Shown here piece after piece: positions 16,901-18,444 of a stretch of 18,444 nt of DNA (position 1 is its first letter; each line of letters opens with the position of its first letter). A program made the translations under genes and the position numbers. Under the pieces are notes generated by a model that ran no database searches, had not been told where the DNA came from, and saw only the letters and a program-made list of their open reading frames with translations. Source of the DNA: Verrucomicrobiota bacterium (GTDB lineage: Bacteria > Verrucomicrobiota > Verrucomicrobiia > Opitutales > Opitutaceae); the NCBI GenBank assembly GCA_023447015.1, contig JAEXPG010000414.1, forward strand, positions 1-18,444, written 5' to 3'.

Positions 16901-18119
16901 CCCAGTCGGCTCCCGACGGGGCCAGCGCCAGCGTCGAGATGGAGCCACCCTGGGCGGAGAGGAAATCGATCGCCGCCGAACCTGCGGCGATCTTCTCGCC
17001 GGAGACGGTCAAGGTGAAGGGCTGGCCGCGCTCGAATTGCGTCGGCAACAGTGTGGCTGCGGAAAACACCGGGACGATCTCCGGCGACTGCAACACGAGC
17101 GTCGCGGCGGTGGGCGCCGTGACCACGGCGGTGTAGGACTCGAGCCCCTCGTTGTCCGCGCGGAACTTCACCGACGTCCCCGCATCGAGACAGAACCGGG
17201 CGACCCCATCGGCCCCGGTGTTCTGCGTGTAGCCCGTGTAGGCACCGCTCGCGTCGTGGACGAAGACGGCAACGCCGCCCTGGGCTACGCCACCCTTGGT
17301 CACTGTCACCGTCGTGGTCGGCGGAATCTGCAGGGTGAAGACGACGGGGGCACGTTGGATCACGGAGGTGATGTCGCGCCCGTCGCAGGTCACGCGGAAC
17401 TGCGAGCGCACCCCCGGCGGCACCGTGAAACGCGCCAAGCCGGCCGCGTTGGTGATGGCGATGGTGCCGGTGTCGACTCCCTCCGCATCGAGCCGGTGGA
17501 CCGTCGCCCCGACCAGGGGGGCGCCGTTGCGCACGACCGTGACGCTGCAGTACGACGGCAGGTCGAGCGCCGTGGAGGCCGGCGTGGCCACAATCTCGGT
17601 GTAGTACGGCACGCGACCGTTGTCGGCGCGGAACTTCACCTTGAGCCCCGCGGCGAGGGCGAAATAGGCGAAACCGTCGGCATCCGTGATGCGGGTGTAG
17701 TTGAGGCTCGTTCCTGCCTCGTCGTACGCCAGTACCCGGTAGTTCGGGACGGCGGCGCCGCCCTTGGTGAGTTTCACCACGGTATCCGCCGGCACGGCGA
17801 AGGTGAATGCCCCGGCCGTCGCCACCGGATCGGACCACAGGAACGTTTCCAGTCGGCTGAGCCGGAACTTGACCGGGCTGGACAGCGGCACCTCGAACGA
17901 GGCTCGGCCGGCGGCGTCCGTGGTGCCGGTCACCCCGAGGTCGGCGCCGGCGGCGGTGAACGCCTGGACCGTCTGGCCGGCCAGCGGCTGCCCGGCCTGG
18001 CTGAGGGTGAGCGCGATGGTTTCAGCCCATGCCGGGGCAACCGCGCCGAAGAGGGCAACGCAGACAAAAAGAGACCAAGCGCCGCGGAGGCGGCGACCGA
18101 GGAGGCTTAGGGAGTTCAC
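7917..18119 (-). CDS. Giant multidomain secreted Ig-repeat protein (3400 residues)
   Basis: It starts at a GTG at 18119 and immediately gives a signal peptide with basic start and hydrophobic core (LGRRLRGAWSLFVCVALFG), cleaved near AWA|ET (residue 32). Order of parts: four ~78-residue repeats with a VKFRADN motif (33-345); a linker Ig-like domain (about 346-450); about ten tandem Ig-like modules of glucodextranase-B/Big type (about 452-1323) marked by ITxPA, VTVNG, EGxNxxxVxATDxxGN and DKTPP; four Big_5-like modules (about 1325-1428, 1518-1617, 1715-1818, 2196-2301; VFSEAxxxxxL and RFNK strands) alternating with further Ig modules; a carboxypeptidase-regulatory-like module plus a ZU5-like stretch (about 2300-2550); a second regulatory-like module (from about 2553); a poorly recognised region; an IPT/TIG domain (about 3023-3111); a jelly-roll/choice-of-anchor-like domain opening NNGSFEDG (about 3112-3300); and a beta-rich end. 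No enzyme motif and no anchor are seen. Family knowledge suggests an adhesin or extracellular scaffold. Its stop overlaps the next start as ATGA. Confidence 0.9.
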   Translation of the reverse strand: MNSLSLLGRRLRGAWSLFVCVALFGAVAPAWAETIALTLSQAGQPLAGQTVQAFTAAGADLGVTGTTDAAGRASFEVPLSSPVKFRLSRLETFLWSDPVATAGAFTFAVPADTVVKLTKGGAAVPNYRVLAYDEAGTSLNYTRITDADGFAYFALAAGLKVKFRADNGRVPYYTEIVATPASTALDLPSYCSVTVVRNGAPLVGATVHRLDAEGVDTGTIAITNAAGLARFTVPPGVRSQFRVTCDGRDITSVIQRAPVVFTLQIPPTTTVTVTKGGVAQGGVAVFVHDASGAYTGYTQNTGADGVARFCLDAGTSVKFRADNEGLESYTAVVTAPTAATLVLQSPEIVPVFSAATLLPTQFERGQPFTLTVSGEKIAAGSAAIDFLSAQGGSISTLALAPSGADWVATGTVPVNVPRLGGAGESVPVPVSIKLRSSTGNEITAATSFPLLNDTTPPTLQIDQPTTAEIDAPTTVITGRVGRDATTLELVAGSAAARSVAFDPADGRFSLELALGEGPNAFTLVGADFLGNRTEVPLALTRPARAPVLEISQPANPTDPVKTTTIKVAGTVTDASPVTLTINGVPVNLDTKGAFAVDQPLLNEGANVLTVVAEDRLRQKTTRQFTIYRITQAPTLAITFPAADPFVTRANPLQLAGTVGNGATKLTVAGVDIADFANGAFSCAVPLKEGSNAVLVEVADVVGNTRSVTRTVVYDKTPPAFVGLSPAADFVTRTPSTVLSGRVTDGQSLSLNGQALALATDGSFSKLLTLAEGATMLRLEATDAVGNAAVITLVATLDTIAPVVSISAPLDGVTVAADSIPVAGLVDDRSATLSVNGVSVANTAGAYSTTVALVSADTTIAVQAADAAGNTAATSITVHRDKTPPAVVITSPANNSSTRAASLRVAGTVDDRSAVVTVNGRTAAVAAGRFEITDLALDEGLNRITVVATDALGNASEPATVLVTSDRTAPAAPVLDAAPAYVRSDRVTLRGMAEAGATVAIDGGLAPVSAPADGAGAFSATVLLAANKANTLYVRATDQLGNIGDPLVYNVVADTVVPAIAITRPAAGASFTTSVIEVSGTVVDANNGTAVTVNGTSVSLSRQGQFACRVTLPNGNGQTVVVAATDLAGNQAQQSRTVNIADAAGDDAPPVIEVLSPAYDAVVGSPTFTASVLVVDESPLKSITIGGVAVSDPDGDGLVTAEVTADAKGEFVVTATDTGDREASVTHRVKLENGAPAAPVIQRVSPDGPTSESQVVVYATAPAGLRYELTGGIQPLQSGTVSADGRIVATVALAHNATSHLSLTVIGANGVASPAAVVDVVQDSLAPVVVATTPANLAQRVPTGTPITIVFSEGIRSNALGGVAVRAGGVAIACTTTLSSDAKTLTLVPQSALPQSAAVEVSLPATITDLALNPLGTAYLFSFATADLTAPKAPTVAPVAERTNQPGLTLTGSAEPLTRIAVAGAAAAVPATADAQGSFSVAVTLKRNATNELLVTSIDADGNSSPATKVTISHDDQPLVLQASVPADGATGVATGSAVALRFNKRPDPATLTNLAIVLGQSAVASAVTTDDTEVKLTPATALEAGKRYEVVIPANVADLFGNRLGETRRIGFTTLVADAPAVPVIYTAQPTGVTNLRRATISGFATPGTILRVTGGAEDFDFPATGTIDTTGLFNLEVPLRIDAVNSIALQTRTTDGRTSAPVAALEVRQDSIAPTVVRTTPQSGATDFPPRDFVFVEFSEAINGAALSGTVPAIRLFDAQGTAVPGSWALSGEGRGATFYPLAELTARTRYRLQVANTVRDLAGNPLGTTVTVEFTTGTAAAARPEAPVLDPLASSRTTATSVVITGSAAAGAQINAYGGQGGATTTADAAGRFTTTINLVPDTANALAFVAVVDGRVSEPATVTVTQVKHAVGIRILAPLAGRRYAYGAIEKDGVPQAGVTVCGVLDDPSAVESVTIGTEKATITGRYFFKPLNLPVSAGASTLTPTLTAVAHLKDGKTIESSVAIELAYEAPGTDTHPPVPHFIFPEPGEVLGGEVVECLVTVEENALLSTVYIDRVAAHQVVGNILFICAALKQGANTINVEATDGTGLVGTASVDVVCDSVGFDKAPTVVPVPAVTGDRVVELKGTAEPGSTIVVVNGLVPVRATVGADGAYSVRVPLNPNTANHLRVAMVDAAGNLSPVTVVDIEHDDAPPAILSTNPAGGQSGVAQNAVIEVVFSEAMAAESVTAPGAVVVTSARDKAVECNALLSADGKTLRITPKYKFSRGDTVAVSLAASLADTHGLTLGRSHFFNFATVNHQTTVSGIVVDPELGPLGGVRVGLLGTNLSQLTSSFGTFILDDAPVGDQILYVDARPSTTNGVVARSDGRQFNYLEFLVPVRRDADNSLGRPIFMVDTDLSTATRIEQTGSANVLTFKPATKDLAGFSITYDGGFVRFADGTTRGNLTATRIAPANIPDRLPSGAIPHFLVEIGPDRMVFDHPATLSFPNVYNLAAGAEVIVFHFKYGMHNFVELGRAKVGNDGIAVTGSILTESGFVGIVPADAAVDLTRNILSGRVVDAGGQGIAGVSVNAIAGDTYVVTDSQGNYSIPLPDVRLEYVRTFATVTTDLGARTGGAPSVVFQSELVTLGASGVTKVPDIRIESFFLGGSIRYVAADGSHISSRAGDGLVFNEAGELVSLDAATINNVDIFVYRRTSAAGEVPQYDSEPYMRTKADLPRFEDIADTYDSSYYLSFLGTLKATDAQGAKQTGPTPKAGDVVKIVAFDAKTGFYGEQDLTIPSASQGRPGATPLDVIVNLELRPPQVSLDINRVFFLEGIRRRANVPHRGIAFTDDEYVEIKTAWKTPAATPLDRAELSMSGRLRVTSVDYQTDYSFTVRGGEHFRVLELREALVADRLSILQRDTDVGIETISVSRDGSFTNASLLPLAVRTDTYGLAAGATAVAETTSKNVELYILNLTLAANGADLDVYGRFLPGRKVRIGGKELVADETGKFADKLSGLTGGIGVTAGDSVESVYGEVRAPHIRALTDVPPGLVPSTGGQGTRVVINGENFSPVPDDNKVSFNGAAAPVEHASETELVVTVPEFASSGDVTVTVAGRRSNGVHFEFFSIGINNGSFEDGTFRGFTLEGSGQVVEQWKRVRPTHNTYMAFLDTMENPRDGVSTLTTDEFELPTDAKRLLFDYNLVATALLNAPKTVLEFYIVAGSKTIQVGDLFDGVTLDTNSAVSGFEEGSGFRTAVVSLGNPEIPKGQRIRLRIVLKGRGALPEFIPGMNRYDHNPIGAGKNQGTGLFLDNFRLSFGNEAPLAPLDHSFIATRSDGTVAEVSIAAPGVLPVDARVYIYGLNANVVFSADVTAGGGVEFRRPWVEKERALEILISYATPSGEGGRVFAPQTFLRIDR
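11215..16760 (-). repeat. Long tandem array of Ig-like modules, later alternating with Big_5-like modules
   Basis: About sixteen Ig/glucodextranase-B-like modules of roughly 80-100 residues and four Big_5-like modules. The first ten are consecutive Ig-like modules; then Big_5 and Ig alternate (Ig-Big_5-Ig-Big_5-Ig-Big_5-Ig) before a last Ig-Ig-Ig-Big_5 block. Junctions are often marked by an Asp/Pro motif (DKTPP, DTIAP, DRTAP, DSLAP, DSIAP, DDAPP). The modules diverge in sequence, so this is an old array and not a recent expansion. Module counts are by eye. Confidence 0.75.
17085..18023 (-). repeat. Four tandem ~78-residue repeats at the N-terminus of the giant protein
   Basis: Protein residues of about 33-110, 111-188, 189-266 and 267-345. 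Shared core: xVTKGGxxxxGxxVxxxDxxGxxxGxTxxTDADGxAxFxLxAGxxVKFRADNxxxxYYT. Repeats 2 and 4 are closest; their DNA shares a 22-base stretch with one mismatch over the FRADN codons (17151-17172 and 17619-17640). Repeat 1 has VKFRLSR and repeat 3 has SQFRVTCDG at the same place. The fold is probably a transthyretin/Cna-B-like beta sandwich. Confidence 0.8.
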
Positions 18120-18217
18120 GCAGTGGAAAGAGGTTCGAGATTTGCCGGACGCCCGTCAACGGGAAGCCGGGGCGATTCAAAGTCTTGCAGGTGGCGATTG
18201 ATGTTGGAGTCGGTCAT
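18116..18217 (-). CDS. Possible 33-residue linker ORF, coupled at both ends
   Basis: The ATG at 18217 overlaps the LamG stop as ATGA, and its TGA at 18116-18118 overlaps the giant gene's GTG as GTGA. The product (MTDSNINRHLQDFESPRLPV, then DGRPANLEPLSTA) is hydrophilic, with no signal peptide and no family that I recognise. It exactly fills the 94-bp gap between two larger genes. It could be a ribosome-relay ORF that couples translation of the giant to the gene before it, a short protein, or a coincidence in otherwise non-coding spacer. The spacer also holds a TTGACG hexamer on the minus strand (18159-18154) without a credible -10 partner, so I do not call a promoter. Confidence 0.35.
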   Translation of the reverse strand: MTDSNINRHLQDFESPRLPVDGRPANLEPLSTA

Positions 18218-18444
18218 TCCGGCGCGGCCACCAGGCTGTACTTGAGTGTGAGGTGGCGGTTGACCGCCTCGCGTTCGGCGGGGGTGAGCACGCGGTCGTA
18301 GACGAGCACCTCGGCGACATCGCCGTAGAAGCTGGAGCTCCCGCCCGCCGAGCCCGCGCCCAGCACCGGGTTGCTGCGGAAGCCCACGGTGTGGCTCGCC
18401 GTGCGGTGGAACTCGCGGCCGTTCTGCCGCAACACCCACTCCCC
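18214..18444 (-). CDS. LamG/concanavalin-like domain protein, C-terminal fragment
   Basis: 76 codons run from the window edge to a TGA at 18214-18216; the true start lies outside the window. The visible end contains EWVLRQNG, then FYGDVAEVLVYDRVLTPAER and a stretch reading NRHLTLKYSL. This is the typical last third of a LamG/concanavalin-A-like jelly roll (final strands followed by the 'AExxxYDRxLTxxEr' helix) common in secreted proteins of Verrucomicrobiota and Planctomycetota. Such domains usually bind glycans or act as structural modules. It ends directly after the domain with VAAPE, so no anchor follows. It is the first visible gene of the coupled series. A GTG at 18435 is internal to the domain and is not the real start. 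Confidence 0.8.
   Translation of the reverse strand, partial: GEWVLRQNGREFHRTASHTVGFRSNPVLGAGSAGGSSSFYGDVAEVLVYDRVLTPAEREAVNRHLTLKYSLVAAPE

Noticed and set aside
14223..18110. 1295-codon open frame on the plus strand, and similar frames at 10587-14153 and 7902-10133
   Set aside because: They share codon boundaries with the minus-strand giant gene, so each codon is the reverse complement of a real codon. The products are Arg/Gly/Asp/His-rich with no domains or signal peptide, while the minus strand encodes clear repeats.
18120..18213. Promoter for the giant gene in the spacer (TTGACG at 18159-18154)
   Set aside because: At 17 bases spacing the -10 position reads GAACCT, which is not a credible -10 hexamer.
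1..18444. rRNA, tRNA, CRISPR array, integrase or transposase genes
   Set aside because: I looked on both strands and saw no regular spacer array, no cloverleaf-like run with CCA end, and no recombinase or transposase motif.

Overview
The window suggests a GC-rich bacterium from a lineage that uses PEP-CTERM/exosortase sorting and encodes very large secreted beta-rich proteins. Verrucomicrobiota is my best guess and Planctomycetota is possible. This rests on protein style only (PEP-CTERM tail, LamG-like C-terminus, huge Ig-repeat proteins, little Shine-Dalgarno signal); no marker gene is present. Every gene I support lies on the minus strand, so the locus reads from right to left.

Layout in transcription order: (1) the 3' end of a LamG/concanavalin-like protein, cut by the right edge (18214-18444); (2) a possible 33-codon ORF filling the gap after it (18116-18217); (3) a giant 3400-residue secreted protein (7917-18119) with a signal peptide, four ~78-residue N-terminal repeats, about twenty Ig-like and Big_5-like domains, two carboxypeptidase-regulatory-like modules, an IPT/TIG domain and a jelly-roll-like C-terminal region; (4) a second giant of about 1984 residues (1966-7920) with three cadherin-like repeats, a propeller-like region, Asp-rich calcium-type loops and a C-terminal HExxH zincin-like domain; (5) a 343-residue helical protein with a signal peptide and a C-terminal membrane anchor (938-1969); (6) a 317-bp gap holding a 102-bp element with perfect 22-bp inverted ends; (7) a PEP-CTERM exported protein, complete except for its last few residues (1-620).

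Genes 1 to 5 are joined by four consecutive 4-base stop/start overlaps (ATGA, GTGA, ATGA, ATGA), which implies one operon with translational coupling. My inference is a cell-surface or extracellular-matrix locus: two giant secreted beta-rich proteins with no visible membrane anchor, one carrying a putative metallopeptidase, made together with a small membrane-anchored protein that might retain or process them. No rRNA, tRNA, CRISPR, integrase or transposase gene was seen. Base composition falls clearly from the 3400-residue gene to the genes downstream of it, so the coupled genes may differ in origin.
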